Part shown: positions 63,533-64,000 of the stretch, piece after piece
Layout of the letters: every line of letters starts with the position of its first letter
How positions within the stretch are numbered: the stretch's first letter is position 1
Origin: Kutzneria buriramensis
GTDB taxonomy: Bacteria > Actinomycetota > Actinomycetes > Mycobacteriales > Pseudonocardiaceae
Direction: 5' to 3'
NCBI RefSeq assembly: GCF_003387475.1
Contig: NZ_QUNO01000015.1
Span: 124,001-188,000 of the forward strand
DNA length: 64,000 nt
Program-made: the position numbers and the translations under genes
Notes under the pieces: model-generated
Told to the model about the DNA's origin: nothing
The model's database searches: none
What the model saw: only the letters and a program-made list of their open reading frames with translations

Positions 63533-64000
63533 CTATTCCTCGATGGACCGGGTCAGATCGGTGCCGTCGGCCTTGCCGGCGACGCACCAGTACGACCGCT
63601 CCCCGAAGGCGTGCTCCGGCGAGGACCAGGCCGCCGGCGACGGCACCAGCACCCAGTAGCGCAGCGACCGCTCCTTGTCGGCGACGGTTACCCGCGACAG
63701 GAACTGCTTGGTGCACAGCGCCACCGCCCGCGAGGTCATCTGCTCCGGCGTCGGGTACGGGGCGTCCGCCTCCGGCGTGATGATGCCGTAGTCGATGGAC
63801 TGCACCCCGTGCGGCGCGTCGCAGTCGACGTAGTCGAAGGTCTTCGGCGCCGGTTTCCCCTTGGTCGGGGTCCAGGCGTAACAGGCCGCGTTGCGGGAAG
63901 GGACCGTGTCGGAGGTGATGTCGCCGCCCGCGCCGTAGGTCAGGATCGGCTGCTGCATCGCCGCGATGACCGCCGGCGTCGTGGTGCGGGTGGTGGTCGT
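63533..64000 (-). CDS. Septum formation family protein, 5'-truncated by the window
   Basis: At least 155 residues; the frame is open to the right edge. A Thr-rich stalk is followed by SRNAACYAWTPTKGKPAPKT, DYVDCDAPHGVQSIDYGI, YPTPEQMTSRAVALCTKQFL, RYWVLVPSPAAWS and ERSYWCVAGKADG. The Cys/His spacing (C...DC-x-x-PH...C...C) is typical of the extracellular septum-formation domain. Usually a membrane helix and often a Pro-rich cytoplasmic part lie N-terminal, here outside the window. Confidence 0.8.
   Translation of the reverse strand, partial: TTTTRTTTPAVIAAMQQPILTYGAGGDITSDTVPSRNAACYAWTPTKGKPAPKTFDYVDCDAPHGVQSIDYGIITPEADAPYPTPEQMTSRAVALCTKQFLSRVTVADKERSLRYWVLVPSPAAWSSPEHAFGERSYWCVAGKADGTDLTRSIEE

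Overview
The window is very GC-rich, with dense bidirectional coding, many GTG starts, ATGA/GTGA start-stop overlaps and strong third-position GC. Gene content (a giant type VII-linked multidomain protein, an actinobacterial Pmt-type mannosyltransferase, WS/DGAT acyltransferase, DUF993 sugar operon, LacI/NarL/STAS/SpoIIE regulators, septum-formation protein) points to a chromosome of a filamentous actinomycete, probably Pseudonocardiales-like. The genus is an inference. No tRNA, rRNA, CRISPR array, transposase or integrase was seen.

Region 1 (1-26.5 kb) is dominated by one open frame of at least 7,924 residues whose start lies left of the window. It carries Pro/Thr-rich linkers, three copies of a HExxHxxGxxD metalloprotease module, a separate HExxH zincin, a duplicated ~3.7-kb block of helical and OTU-like sequence, a TcdA/B-type glycosyltransferase with a DxD motif, a long beta-rich repeat region and, near the C-terminus, a protein-glutamine deamidase domain with an intact Cys-His-Asp set. 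It overlaps a small type VII secretion-associated protein gene, followed by a 719-residue partner whose C-terminus looks like a degenerate ADP-ribosyltransferase fold. Together they look like an exported polymorphic toxin and its accessory or cognate proteins.

Region 2 (26.5-41.3 kb) holds Pmt, a three-gene signalling operon (REC-PP2C phosphatase, CHASE3-type histidine kinase, single-domain response regulator), a secreted trypsin-like protease, two zinc-ribbon membrane proteins, a small helical protein sharing a Gly/Asn motif with its upstream neighbour, trpF, a VOC protein, an acetyltransferase, an NsrR-Hmp nitric-oxide detoxification pair, a secreted Cys-repeat protein, a nucleotidyltransferase-like protein and a Crp-type regulator.

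Region 3 (41-45.7 kb) is the most accessory-looking part. A class III nucleotidyl-cyclase-like protein is translationally coupled to a SMODS-associated NUDIX-like protein, next to a sigma-factor-like protein, an HTH/beta-domain protein, a HEPN-like gene remnant and a STAS anti-anti-sigma protein. I read it as a candidate nucleotide-signalling or conflict cassette. A 15-codon ORF with a very strong ribosome binding site lies beside it.

Region 4 (46-64 kb) is mostly metabolic: a QueA-like/VOC/SDR operon, a DevS-DevR-type two-component system, a methyltransferase, CpdA-like phosphodiesterase, LysE exporter, LtrA protein, a Gfo/DUF993/isomerase/LacI sugar operon with a clear promoter-operator, a lipid operon (two alpha/beta hydrolases and WS/DGAT), MalQ, DoxX and a truncated septum-formation protein. 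A ~47-bp intergenic hairpin element occurs three times, each time abutting a stop codon.
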